Origin: an uncultured Christensenella sp.
GTDB lineage: Bacteria > Bacillota > Clostridia > Christensenellales > Borkfalkiaceae
Reading direction: 5' to 3'
Length of the DNA: 64,000 bases
NCBI GenBank assembly: GCA_910585785.1
Contig: CAJUEV010000007.1
Location: forward strand, 1-64,000
Shown: in pieces, positions 53,409 through 62,182 of the stretch
Position numbering within the stretch: position 1 is the first letter of the stretch
Layout: each line of letters opens with the position of its first letter
The notes under the pieces: generated by a model
What the model was told of the DNA's origin: nothing
Databases searched by the model: none
Seen by the model: the letters and a program-made list of their open reading frames with translations, nothing else
Translations under genes and position numbers: made by a program

Positions 53409-55571
53409 ATGGCGGACAATATTCGCGGCTTAACGGTTGAAATCGGCGCGGACGCGTCGTCGTTCAACAAAGAAATGTCGTCAATGCGGAAAGCGGCGCA
53501 AGCGTCGCAAACCGAATTAAACGCCTTGCAAAAAAGCCTCGAATTAAAATTTGACGCGGACAAATTCGCGCGGGCGCAAAAGGTCGCTCAACAGGCTATC
53601 GACCAAACGGCGGCAAATGCGGACACATTGCGCCGCCGTTTGGCGTACTTGGAAGAGTCGGGAAATATCGACACCGACGCATACCGAAAATTGCAAAGCG
53701 AACTTGCGAAAGCCGAATTGCAAGGGCAACAATTACAACAGCAACTCGAAAAAATAAACGCAATCAAGTTTACGCAACTCGGTAATCAAGTGTCGAAAGT
53801 TGGCGGCGCAATATCAAGCGTCGGGCAAGCCTTGACTCCCCTCTCGACGCTTGCGGCGGGCGGCGTTGCCGCGCTCGGTGGGTTGAACGTCGCGGCGGCA
53901 AGCACGGGCGCAACGATTGACGACCTTGCGTTGCGGCTTGGTATATCCGCCGAAAAAATACAAGAATATCAATACATAACGGCGCAATGCGGGGTCGAAT
54001 GGAGCGTCTTTGAAAAAGCAATGATAAAAGCCCGCGCCGCAATGCTTGACTTGTCGACGGGTACTATGAACACCGCGTCGCAAGCCTTGCAATCGCTCGG
54101 CTTGAATATTGCCGACTTTGAAAGCAAAGAAGCGATGTTCGACGGCATTATCGACGCTTTATCGAATATGCAAGACAAAACCTTGCAAGCGGCATACGCA
54201 AACGAGATTTTTGGCGACAAAGTCGCAAATCAAATGTTGCCGTATCTTAACGCAGGGTCGGACGCAATCAATCAATTTAAGGGCGAGTTTGAACAAATCG
54301 GCTATTTATCAAACGAACAGGTCGCCGCGCTTGCAACGCTTGACGACACCTATTTTTTACTGAAGGAGTCGATTAAAAACGTCGGCTTGCAAATCGGCGC
54401 GTCGCTTGCGCCGATTATGCAACGGCTCGCCGAAAGCATACAAACAAACTTGATACCGAAATTACAAAGGCTTGCGGAGTGGTTTAACGGCTTATCGGAC
54501 GCGCAACAATCTTTTGCGTTAAAGGCAATGCTCGTTGTTGCCGCCCTTGCCCCTTTAACGCTTGGTATCGGCAAACTTGTTAGCACGGTCGGGAGCATAA
54601 TCAAAGTATTACCGCAACTCGGCTCGGCGTTGTCAGCATTGGAAGCGCACCCCATTATTGCGATAATCGGCGTAATAGCAATTATTTTAATGTTGCTTTA
54701 TACTCGTTGCGAAGCCTTCCGCGAAGCGATAAACCACCTTGTCGACACGCTCGGTCAAGCGTTAAAACCCGTCCTTGACGCAATAATGCTTGTGCTTGAC
54801 CTTGTAATGCAAATCATACAGCCGCTTATAGACCTTATCGGCGGCATATTGGCGGTTGTAATAAATCTTGTGTCAGAAGCGTTGCAACCGTTCGTCGAAA
54901 TCATACAAATGCTTTTTGACAATTTGTCGCCGCTTTTCGATATGCTCGGACTTGCGGTCGAAATGTTTTTAATGCCGATACAAATTGCGATACAAGCGTT
55001 ATTTAGCATTTTGCAACCGCTTTTGAGCGTTGCGCTTATCCCGATTAAACTTTGCTTACAGGCGTTACAAGTGCCATTAAAGGTACTCGGCACGTTGCTC
55101 GGTTGGCTTACCCCGCTTTTTTCGCTTTTCGGTAAAGTCGTTACAACGATATTTAACGGCGTTGTAAAAGTAATCAATTTTGTTTTGGGCTTTATCGAGG
55201 ACGCGATTAACTTTGTTATCGGCATTATAAACGGGCTTATCGACGGCGTAAACGGTGCGCTCGGTTGGCTTGGCGTTCATATCGACCGCATTGCCGAAGT
55301 TAAGTTGCGCATTGATACAAGCGACATCGAGGATATGGACGACGTAAACGCCATTATCGACAGCACCCCGCCCGACACATCGGGCGCAGGAAGCGGCGGC
55401 ACGGTTTACGACGGCGGCACGGGCGGCACATACGGCGATACGTACAATTACGACAACAGCACAACGAACAAGACGCAAAATATAACGGTTACAATACAAA
55501 ACTATGCGGCGGAAGTCGACACCGACGCGCTTGTGCGCGACATCAATATTAAACTTGCGGAGGTGATGTAA
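53409..55571 (+). CDS. tail tape measure protein
   Basis: 720 aa, preceded by GGAGG. Starts RGLTVEIGADASSFNKEM, typical of TMPs; coiled coil about 15-120; TP901-like core with LALRLGISAEKIQEYQYI; several hydrophobic segments about 375-600; Gly-rich end. Determines tail length and may help DNA entry. At 720 aa it predicts a tail of roughly 110 nm by the usual 0.15 nm per residue. Confidence 0.92.
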   Translation: MADNIRGLTVEIGADASSFNKEMSSMRKAAQASQTELNALQKSLELKFDADKFARAQKVAQQAIDQTAANADTLRRRLAYLEESGNIDTDAYRKLQSELAKAELQGQQLQQQLEKINAIKFTQLGNQVSKVGGAISSVGQALTPLSTLAAGGVAALGGLNVAAASTGATIDDLALRLGISAEKIQEYQYITAQCGVEWSVFEKAMIKARAAMLDLSTGTMNTASQALQSLGLNIADFESKEAMFDGIIDALSNMQDKTLQAAYANEIFGDKVANQMLPYLNAGSDAINQFKGEFEQIGYLSNEQVAALATLDDTYFLLKESIKNVGLQIGASLAPIMQRLAESIQTNLIPKLQRLAEWFNGLSDAQQSFALKAMLVVAALAPLTLGIGKLVSTVGSIIKVLPQLGSALSALEAHPIIAIIGVIAIILMLLYTRCEAFREAINHLVDTLGQALKPVLDAIMLVLDLVMQIIQPLIDLIGGILAVVINLVSEALQPFVEIIQMLFDNLSPLFDMLGLAVEMFLMPIQIAIQALFSILQPLLSVALIPIKLCLQALQVPLKVLGTLLGWLTPLFSLFGKVVTTIFNGVVKVINFVLGFIEDAINFVIGIINGLIDGVNGALGWLGVHIDRIAEVKLRIDTSDIEDMDDVNAIIDSTPPDTSGAGSGGTVYDGGTGGTYGDTYNYDNSTTNKTQNITVTIQNYAAEVDTDALVRDINIKLAEVM

Positions 55572-56428
55572 TGCGACGTTTTATTTTGCACACTTACGAC
55601 AAATCGAAATCATTTGACTTAAACAACGATACCGCGCTTGCCGCCGAGCCGACGGGACTTGGTAATAAATTTTCGCTATCGTACAAAGAAAGCGAAAAAG
55701 GAAAACACTTGACGAACGTCAAGCCCGACCCCGACCCGATAACGCTAAAAATTTATTTTAATGCAGACGGCTCGAACGGTTACGGCAATTATAAAAGTTT
55801 GTCGTTATTCCTTGCCGAGTGCGGCGCGTCGCCGTTTTTGTTTGAATACAACGACGGAATAACCGATAAATTTTGCGAAGTAGTATCAAACACAATGCCG
55901 AAGTCGGAAATCAACGCCGACGGCGAATTTGTCGAAACTTTTTCTTTTGATAAGCAAACATATTGGTACGAACGCGTCGAGGAGTCGTTCGCGTTAAAGA
56001 AAACGAACGCCGCCGACACCGCTTTTCCGTTGCACTTCCCCTTCGGGTTTGCGGGTATGGTGTTTAAGAACAAATACAAGGTGTCAAACCCGTTTTTTGT
56101 CGCCGCGCCTATCGTAATAAAAATTACGGGCGACATCGCCGAAAATATCCGTCTTTACTTGGCGGATATGCACGACAAAATCGTCGCGGAAATATCGCTC
56201 GCAACAAACAACGCGGACGGCACGGAAATTTTGATTGACCCCACTACTAAAAAAATAACCGTTACCGACACCGAAACAGGCGAAGCCCGCAACGGGTACG
56301 GGCTTACCGATAAAACAAAGCAATCGTTTTTATACTTGCCGCAGGGCGAGTATTACATCGGCTCGAATATGACAGCAGACGACGACGGGTCAATCGAAAT
56401 GTCGATAAAGCGGTTTTTATTCGATTAA
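55571..56428 (+). CDS. distal tail (Dit-like) protein
   Basis: 285 aa, start overlapping the tape measure stop. Sipho-tail family N-terminus (LGNKFSLSYKESEKGKHLTN), then KTYWYERVEESFAL. Forms the baseplate hub ring on the last tail tube ring. Confidence 0.8.
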   Translation: MRRFILHTYDKSKSFDLNNDTALAAEPTGLGNKFSLSYKESEKGKHLTNVKPDPDPITLKIYFNADGSNGYGNYKSLSLFLAECGASPFLFEYNDGITDKFCEVVSNTMPKSEINADGEFVETFSFDKQTYWYERVEESFALKKTNAADTAFPLHFPFGFAGMVFKNKYKVSNPFFVAAPIVIKITGDIAENIRLYLADMHDKIVAEISLATNNADGTEILIDPTTKKITVTDTETGEARNGYGLTDKTKQSFLYLPQGEYYIGSNMTADDDGSIEMSIKRFLFD

Positions 56429-56440
56429 GGAGGCGGCGGC

Positions 56441-57619
56441 GTGTATATAGCGATTTACGACGAAAACAAAAACCATATAACGAACATCGACAACGTAACG
56501 CACGACTTGACGACGCGCGTCTACGACCCCGACAGTTTTACCGCCGAAGGAATATCCGACACGGATATAAACGACGCGAAAATCGCCGTTTTATGCGACG
56601 ACGCGGGCAATTACGATTATGCGTGTTTTACCGACGAAATCAAGCCCGATAACCGCAAACGGAAAATTAAAGGGCTTGACTTCAAAACGCTTTGGGACAC
56701 CGAAGTTTTGCTTGATTTTACAGTCGACGGCAGTTTTGACGCGCGGCTCTCGAAAATCTTTGAAAAGGTAAAAGCGGCGGTATTCGACAGCGCGGACGCG
56801 GCAACGCGCTTGATACCCGTTGACGTAATTATCCCGTCCGACACCACCGACACGACCGAAACATACGGCAGTTTGCAAGGGTCGTATCAATTCGTAAATG
56901 CTTATAAATTTTTGAAGTGCTACTTGAAATATTATGAGTACAACATCGAAAGCAAATACGACGTTGCGGCGGGTAAAATCGTTTTTACGTTCGTTAAGTG
57001 CGACGACCGCGTAGAAATCAATTTAAGCGACTTTATTCACGAGTTGACTACAACATCGGCAACGACAAACAAAGCGGTTGCAACTATCAAATACAACGTG
57101 GAAACGCCCGAAACGGACGCGGACGGCAACATCGTTTACACCGATACGCAAAAGACCGACGAAAACGGCAACCCCGTATTTAACGACGACGGCTCGCCCG
57201 TTTATATTCCAAAGTACAAGCCCCGCCCTTCCACCCTTGCGACGGTTTACTATTACCGAACGAAAAACAACGATATTGTACAGGCGGACGCAAGCGGCAA
57301 CGTCGCGGGCAGATTGTACCCCGTAAAGGCGAAATATTACGAGTCCGAATATTTAGCCGACGCACAGTTTAACGCCGTCAATGAACTTGCAAACGCCAGA
57401 TACGTCGATAATATCATAATCGACAATAACGTCGTAATCGACCCGCTCGATTTTTCGGGTTATCGGCTATATACAAAAGTCGACTTGTACTACGACGGCA
57501 AACTTTACAAGACGCTCCCCATAAGTGAAAAAATAACAACGCTTAACGGAAGCGGCAAAAGCACCAAAATAAAACTCGGCTTTAAGAAAATACTTTTGAC
57601 CGAAATAATCAAATCATAG
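56441..57619 (+). CDS. tail-associated (Gp37/Tal-like) protein
   Basis: 392 aa from a GTG behind AAGGAGG. MYIAIYDENKNHITNIDNV and IKGLDFKTLWDTEVLLDF resemble ReqiPepy6 Gp37-like or endopeptidase-tail proteins that cap the baseplate. I see no peptidase motif. Confidence 0.65.
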   Translation: MYIAIYDENKNHITNIDNVTHDLTTRVYDPDSFTAEGISDTDINDAKIAVLCDDAGNYDYACFTDEIKPDNRKRKIKGLDFKTLWDTEVLLDFTVDGSFDARLSKIFEKVKAAVFDSADAATRLIPVDVIIPSDTTDTTETYGSLQGSYQFVNAYKFLKCYLKYYEYNIESKYDVAAGKIVFTFVKCDDRVEINLSDFIHELTTTSATTNKAVATIKYNVETPETDADGNIVYTDTQKTDENGNPVFNDDGSPVYIPKYKPRPSTLATVYYYRTKNNDIVQADASGNVAGRLYPVKAKYYESEYLADAQFNAVNELANARYVDNIIIDNNVVIDPLDFSGYRLYTKVDLYYDGKLYKTLPISEKITTLNGSGKSTKIKLGFKKILLTEIIKS

Positions 57620-57630
57620 GAGGCAAATCA

Positions 57631-58737
57631 ATGATAAGACCCGTTACTTTTCAAGGGCAAAGCAACTTTAACGCAAACTTGTACGCGCTTGAAGTAAAAT
57701 CGCGCTTTATCGACCAAAACAACGCGCACGGCTATTATTTGAATTACGGCGACGAACTTGCCGCAAACGTCGTCGGCGGCAATCAAATACAAGTCGGGAC
57801 GGGCGCGTTTGTGGTTTGTGCGCGTATGGCGGAAATAACCGCCCCCGAAATATTGCGCCCGCAGATTTTCGACGCGTTCAAGGGTTACGTCGTCGCCCGT
57901 ATCGAAACATACCACCCCGCCGACGAATTGAACGTAACACTCATTGCGAAAGTGCAAACGTCTTGGGAAGCGTTAAAACGCGAACTTGAACAAAACGACG
58001 TTTACGCGGCGGAAGCGGACAACGTAAATACGGCTTACGAATTGCCGATATATTCCTTTGAAATATCGGGGACGCAAATCGTCAATTTAACGCGCTTGAT
58101 AAAGCCCGTTTGCGATTATGCCACAATGAAGGCAATCGTCGACAACGCGCTTGATACGGCGCAAAATGCGGTGTCGGCGGCAAATGCGGCGGTCGATACA
58201 TCGAACGACGCACGCACCAAAGCGGCGGCGGCAGTTACCACAGCAAACGGCGCAAACACAAAGTCCGATAACGCCGTATCGACGGCAAATGCGGCAAAGG
58301 CAAACGCCGACAATGCGCTTGCAACCGCAAACGGACTTGACGCGCAAATCAAATCGGCAAACGATACGGCGGCGGAAGCGGTCGAAACCGCAGGCGCGGC
58401 AAATGAAACAGCGACAGCCGCAAGCGACAAGGTCGACGCGCTTGAAACGCAGATTGCGGAAAAGCAAGGCACGAAGGTTACACTTAATGGCGAGCCGCAA
58501 GCAACGTACCCCGCCGACGACCTTGTACATAGCGGCGATAAAATCGCAAAAGCCGCGCACGCGGACACAGCCGCAAAAGCCGATACCGCAACCGACGCGG
58601 AAGCGGCAAAAACTGTTATTTACGCGGCGCAGGCAGCGGAAGCGGAAAAAGCCGTCGGCTACACGCGCGGCGGCGAAATTGACAAGGTATTCAAAAAAAT
58701 ATTTGCGGAAATATCCGCCCTTAAAGGAGGCAATTAA
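57631..58737 (+). CDS. tail fibre / baseplate protein with Ala-rich coiled coil
   Basis: 368 aa. The first 150 residues form a baseplate-attachment-like domain. Residues about 165-265 are heptad-like Ala/Asn/Thr repeats (ANAAVDTSNDARTKAAAAV), predicted trimeric coiled coil. The end (GGEIDKVFKKIFAEISALKGG) probably docks the DGR-diversified protein encoded 3 bp downstream. Confidence 0.65.
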   Translation: MIRPVTFQGQSNFNANLYALEVKSRFIDQNNAHGYYLNYGDELAANVVGGNQIQVGTGAFVVCARMAEITAPEILRPQIFDAFKGYVVARIETYHPADELNVTLIAKVQTSWEALKRELEQNDVYAAEADNVNTAYELPIYSFEISGTQIVNLTRLIKPVCDYATMKAIVDNALDTAQNAVSAANAAVDTSNDARTKAAAAVTTANGANTKSDNAVSTANAAKANADNALATANGLDAQIKSANDTAAEAVETAGAANETATAASDKVDALETQIAEKQGTKVTLNGEPQATYPADDLVHSGDKIAKAAHADTAAKADTATDAEAAKTVIYAAQAAEAEKAVGYTRGGEIDKVFKKIFAEISALKGGN

Positions 58738-58740
58738 ACA

Positions 58741-59793
58741 ATGTTAAACTTTGAAAAGGCAAAAATTTACGGCGTGGATAAAGTCGGCTCGTCTAACCCC
58801 GACGCGCTTATTCGCACCGACGACGCGGTCGGCTTAAACGTAACGGTCGGCACAACCGATATTACGAGCGACTTTGACCGTTGCTATCCGTATTGCGATA
58901 TGCAGGAAGTAACGGACGCGGCGGGTAATGTATTTATCAAGATACCGAAATTTTACGCGAAAATCACACCGAACGCCGACGGCACGTTCAAACATCAAAT
59001 ATCGGGCGTGCGTTACGAAGGGTTTACTACCCTTTTCGTCGACGGCGAAGGCAACGAATTAGATTATATCCTTGTCGGCAAGTACGAAGGAAGCGGAAGC
59101 GCGTCAAAAGTATTTAGCAAATCGGGCGCGACCGTGCTTGTAAACATCACTTGCGACTCCTTCCGCAACGGGTGCAAAGCGAACGGCGACGGCTATCAAC
59201 AATATGACTTTTTAATCGACTTGATAATTAAAGAATTATGGCTCGTTGAAATGAAAACGACGAACTCGCAAGCGATTATGTACGGATATGCAAACGGCAA
59301 TTCGGCGGCAGTTGCAACGGGCAGGACGGACGCGGTCAAAACCCCGTCGGGGTCGGAAGAAAGCAACGCCGACGGCAAGCACGCTTGCAAATATCGCGGT
59401 ATCGAGAATTTGTGGGGCAATACTTACACTTGGTGCGACGGTATATCGTTTTTGTCCGAGAAGGTTTACGTTTGCACCGACCCGAAATCTTACGCGGCGG
59501 GCAAAACCGCGTCGCCGTATGTATATAACGGAAACCGCCCCACGTCAAGCGGTTGGATAAAAAAGGTTGCGCCACTTAACCGAAACCCCCTTATACAGTA
59601 CGCAACCGAAGCAAGCGGCGGAAGCGCGACAACGTACTTTTGCGACTACGCGGATTCGGGCGGCTCGGTGCTTGCCGTTGGTGGGTTTTGGCTCTACGCG
59701 GCGGACGCGGGTTTGTGGTCTTGGGGCGGTTTTTGCACCCCGTCGAGCGCGGACGCGTTCATCGGCGGTCGCCTTTGCAAAAAGCCTCTTTAA
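58741..59793 (+). CDS. DGR target protein: lectin-fold receptor-binding tail protein
   Basis: 350 aa. The C-terminal region has the C-type-lectin/formylglycine-enzyme-like signature YRGIENLWGNTYTWCDG and a terminal variable repeat at residues about 303-345. Relative to the template, changed residues are Y319, G329, F331, S336, F340 and L345 (template codons N, S, Y, N, N, I), plus D305 and D338 (template Y). These would line the ligand-binding face. Position at the end of the tail genes supports a receptor-binding role, so the element would diversify host recognition. Confidence 0.9.
   Translation: MLNFEKAKIYGVDKVGSSNPDALIRTDDAVGLNVTVGTTDITSDFDRCYPYCDMQEVTDAAGNVFIKIPKFYAKITPNADGTFKHQISGVRYEGFTTLFVDGEGNELDYILVGKYEGSGSASKVFSKSGATVLVNITCDSFRNGCKANGDGYQQYDFLIDLIIKELWLVEMKTTNSQAIMYGYANGNSAAVATGRTDAVKTPSGSEESNADGKHACKYRGIENLWGNTYTWCDGISFLSEKVYVCTDPKSYAAGKTASPYVYNGNRPTSSGWIKKVAPLNRNPLIQYATEASGGSATTYFCDYADSGGSVLAVGGFWLYAADAGLWSWGGFCTPSSADAFIGGRLCKKPL
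59649..59776 (+). repeat. DGR variable repeat (VR)
   Basis: 128 bp at the 3' end of the target gene, 119 identical to the template repeat 215 bp downstream. Of 9 differences, 7 fall on template adenines (A to T four times, A to G twice, A to C once), two on T (T to G), none on G or C. A GC-only stretch CGGCGGTCGC at its end is the likely IMH (initiation of mutagenic homing) core. Confidence 0.93.
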
Positions 59794-59800
59794 GGGGGTT

Positions 59801-59822
59801 GCAAGGGGGACTCCCCCCTTGC
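59801..59822. other. GC-rich hairpin downstream of VR (DGR target-recognition element)
   Basis: GCAAGGGGG, loop ACTC, CCCCCTTGC: 9-bp perfect stem, 4-nt loop, 24 bp after VR. The Bordetella BPP-1 DGR needs a comparable hairpin/cruciform just downstream of VR. There is no T-tract, so a terminator is unlikely. The rest of 59794-60103 holds the template repeat and a 112-bp RT leader, without a gene. Confidence 0.7.
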
Positions 59823-59863
59823 GAATAAAACAACAAATAAAGGGCAGTCGGCGCACTCTCCGC

Positions 59864-59991
59864 CGCGTATTCGGGCGGCTCGGTGCTTGCCGTTGGTGGG
59901 TTTTGGCTCAACGCGGCGGACGCGGGTTTGTGGTCTTGGAGCGGTTATTGCACCCCGTCGAACGCGTACGCGAACATCGGCGGTCGCATTT
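59864..59991 (+). repeat. DGR template repeat (TR)
   Basis: Non-coding donor copy of VR, ending in GGTCGCATTTAA. It carries AAC codons in the VR frame at three variable sites (59910, 59961 and 59973 regions), the codon favoured by DGR templates because adenine mutagenesis gives many residues without stops. Lies between VR and RT, 113 bp before the RT start. Confidence 0.93.
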
Positions 59992-60103
59992 AATCTTGAT
60001 ATATTCGCTTAAAGCGCGGACAGTCCTTGCCACTTGGCAAAAAACACTCCACAAAGAGGGCGGTTTAGTAAAGCATTGAAAGACCGCAAGGAGATTAAAG
60101 GAA

Positions 60104-61156
60104 ATGAAGCGGGTCGGTCATTTATATGAAACTATGTGCGACATCGACTTTATTAAAAAGGCGATACGCAACGCGGCAAAAGGTAAAACCGACCGCGCAT
60201 ATACGCGTCGGATAATCGACGATATTGATTATTACGCGCAAGAATTAAAGCAAATGCTCGAAGCGGGCGACGTGCAATTATCGCCGTCGCAAACTTGCGT
60301 AATTTTCGATAATTCTTGCCGTAAGCAACGCACAATCACAATACCGCGATTTTATCCCGACCAAATAATACATTGGCTCGTTATTACGGCGTTACAACCC
60401 GTTATAATGCGCGGTATGTATCGGTATTGTTGCGGAAGCATACCAAATCGCGGCGGCATTGACGCGAAGGCATACGTCGAAACGGCAATACACGACGGCA
60501 AAATGCGGTACTGTGCAAAACTTGATATATCAAAGTTTTTCGACAGCGTGCGCCCGTCCGTTTTGCTTGATATGTGGAGGCGCAAAATCAAAGACGGGCG
60601 AATGTTGGAACTTATCGGCAAAATACTCGAAAACGGCGGCGACCACTTGCCTATTGGTTACTATACGTCGCAATGGTTTTCAAATTTTTACTTGGAGGGA
60701 CTCGACCACTATGTAAAAGAACAATTACACATCAAATATTATGTGCGGTATGTCGACGATATGGTTTTAATCGACAGCAACAAAAGAAAGTTGCGCCGCG
60801 CGGTCGCGGCTATCAACGAATATTTGCACGGTATCGGCTTAAAGTTAAAAGATAATTGGCAAGTATGGCGGTTGAACTCCCGACCGATTGATTTTGTCGG
60901 GTATCGCTTTTATAAGCATAAGACCATTTTACGCAAGCGCATATTTTTTCGATTATGCCGCAGGGTACGCAAAGTCAAAAAGACGGGTTACATCACACCG
61001 CGACAAGCAATGAGCCTCTTATCCCTTATCGGTTGGTTATCGCACATAAACGCTTGCGGGTTTTACAAAAAGCATATTTACCCGTATGCGCCGAAAAACA
61101 AACTCAAACACATTGTAAGTAATTACACAAAACAACAAAATAAAAAACGGAGGTAA
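60104..61156 (+). CDS. DGR reverse transcriptase
   Basis: 350 aa. Catalytic YVDD at residues 216-219; domain 4 reads PIGYYTSQW (GxxxSQ, residues 185-190), the DGR form, in place of the QGxxxSP of group II intron enzymes. Fingers domain has KLDISKFFDSV. The family copies TR RNA with random adenine misincorporation and the cDNA replaces VR. Basic C-terminal tail, no maturase or endonuclease domain. AAAGGAA precedes the ATG. Confidence 0.95.
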   Translation: MKRVGHLYETMCDIDFIKKAIRNAAKGKTDRAYTRRIIDDIDYYAQELKQMLEAGDVQLSPSQTCVIFDNSCRKQRTITIPRFYPDQIIHWLVITALQPVIMRGMYRYCCGSIPNRGGIDAKAYVETAIHDGKMRYCAKLDISKFFDSVRPSVLLDMWRRKIKDGRMLELIGKILENGGDHLPIGYYTSQWFSNFYLEGLDHYVKEQLHIKYYVRYVDDMVLIDSNKRKLRRAVAAINEYLHGIGLKLKDNWQVWRLNSRPIDFVGYRFYKHKTILRKRIFFRLCRRVRKVKKTGYITPRQAMSLLSLIGWLSHINACGFYKKHIYPYAPKNKLKHIVSNYTKQQNKKRR

Positions 61157-61164
61157 TATTCATT

Positions 61165-61383
61165 ATGGCAAACAAACAGCAAGCAAAAAGCGGCTCGGCG
61201 GTTTTTAGTGTTGAAAAATGGCTCGAAACCGCAAACGCAGACAAGGCGGCGGGCATACTCACGCAACGCGAAATCGACGACGCGCGGAAAATATGGGTAA
61301 ACGCCCTTGACGGCAAAACAAAGGACGAAATCGCGGCAAACGGGCAAACGTCGCTCCGCGACGATTGGTTTATCGAGGTGTAA
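61165..61383 (+). CDS. small phage protein, 72 aa
   Basis: 72 aa, soluble and helical (SVEKWLETANADKAAGILTQ). Too short and of the wrong kind for a DGR accessory (Avd) four-helix protein of 110-130 aa. Function unknown. Follows the RT by 8 bp and precedes the holin-like genes. Confidence 0.6.
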   Translation: MANKQQAKSGSAVFSVEKWLETANADKAAGILTQREIDDARKIWVNALDGKTKDEIAANGQTSLRDDWFIEV

Positions 61384-61384
61384 C

Positions 61385-61726
61385 GTGAACATCGCGGCAA
61401 CCATTTTAACGGCGTTTATAAGTACCACCGTCGGGGTCGTCGTAACGGCGGTTATTGCGCATTTTAAGTCGGGCAAACAGCGACACAAGGCACTTAATAA
61501 CGGCGTGCAAAGCCTTTTACGCGCGGAAATCATACGGCAACACGAAAAATGGACGGAGCGCGGATATTGCCCCGTATATGCGAAGGACGCGGTACGGCGC
61601 GAATATGAAGCATATCACGCGCTCGGCGGTAACGGCGTAATAACGGAACTTTACAACGACATTATGGAGTTGCCCGAAACACCACCGAAGCACACAAAAC
61701 AAAATAAATTATCGGAGGACGATTAA
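61385..61726 (+). CDS. single-helix membrane phage protein (holin-region)
   Basis: 113 aa from a GTG immediately after the preceding stop. One N-terminal membrane helix (about residues 4-24), then a charged cytoplasmic part with HEKWTERGYCPVYAKDAVRREYEAYHAL. Similar small proteins accompany clostridial phage holins, role unproven. Confidence 0.6.
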   Translation: MNIAATILTAFISTTVGVVVTAVIAHFKSGKQRHKALNNGVQSLLRAEIIRQHEKWTERGYCPVYAKDAVRREYEAYHALGGNGVITELYNDIMELPETPPKHTKQNKLSEDD

Positions 61727-61728
61727 CT

Positions 61729-62118
61729 ATGAGTTGGCAACAAATTTTAATTAACATCGCAATTACACTCGCCGCCGCGTTGCTTACCGCGCTCGGCTCT
61801 TGGGTTTTGGTTAAGGTCAAAAACCTTGTTGCGACCAAAATCAAAAACACAAAGACGCAAGCCCTTTTGTTGGGCGCGGTCGACGTTGTTGCGTCGGTTG
61901 TAAAGGCAACATATCAAACGTATGTGCAAGCAATAAAAGGGACGGAAGCGTGGACGCAGGAAGCGCAAAAAAACGCCTTGCAACAAGCATTACATAATGC
62001 GCAAGTGCAATTATCAACCGAAGCAAAAGACTACATACAAGCAAACTTCGGCGATGTGGGCGCGTGGGTGCAAAATCAAATCGAAGCGACGCTCTACGAC
62101 TTGAAAAACAAGCAATAA
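61729..62118 (+). CDS. LLH-family phage holin
   Basis: 129 aa. N-terminal membrane helix (ILINIAITLAAALLTALGSW), then a long amphipathic helical domain (KNALQQALHNAQVQLSTEAK) as in phage_holin_LLH proteins. Expected to permeabilise the membrane at lysis. GGAGGAC precedes the ATG. No endolysin follows. Confidence 0.75.
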   Translation: MSWQQILINIAITLAAALLTALGSWVLVKVKNLVATKIKNTKTQALLLGAVDVVASVVKATYQTYVQAIKGTEAWTQEAQKNALQQALHNAQVQLSTEAKDYIQANFGDVGAWVQNQIEATLYDLKNKQ

Positions 62119-62132
62119 TTTAACTACATAGC

Positions 62133-62165
62133 AAAACGCCTCCCCCGTTCGGGAAGGCGTTTTTT
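62133..62165. terminator. terminator ending late operon (bidirectional)
   Basis: AAAACGCCT plus CCC, loop, GGG plus AGGCGTTTT then further T. Between the rightward late genes and the leftward lysogeny genes. Confidence 0.85.
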
Positions 62166-62182
62166 ATGCCGCGCGTCGGCGA

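Noticed and set aside
58087..58747. Open frames on both strands within the fibre gene
   Set aside because: Shadow frames of the Ala-rich GC-biased coiled coil, without start signals.
59567..60079. Plus-strand frame of 170 codons running across VR, hairpin and TR
   Set aside because: Alternative frame of the repeats with Arg-rich sequence; VR is coding in another frame and TR is non-coding.
60104..61156. Group II intron or retron reverse transcriptase
   Set aside because: No maturase domain, no intron RNA domains or msr/msd; GxxxSQ motif plus TR/VR pair identify a DGR.
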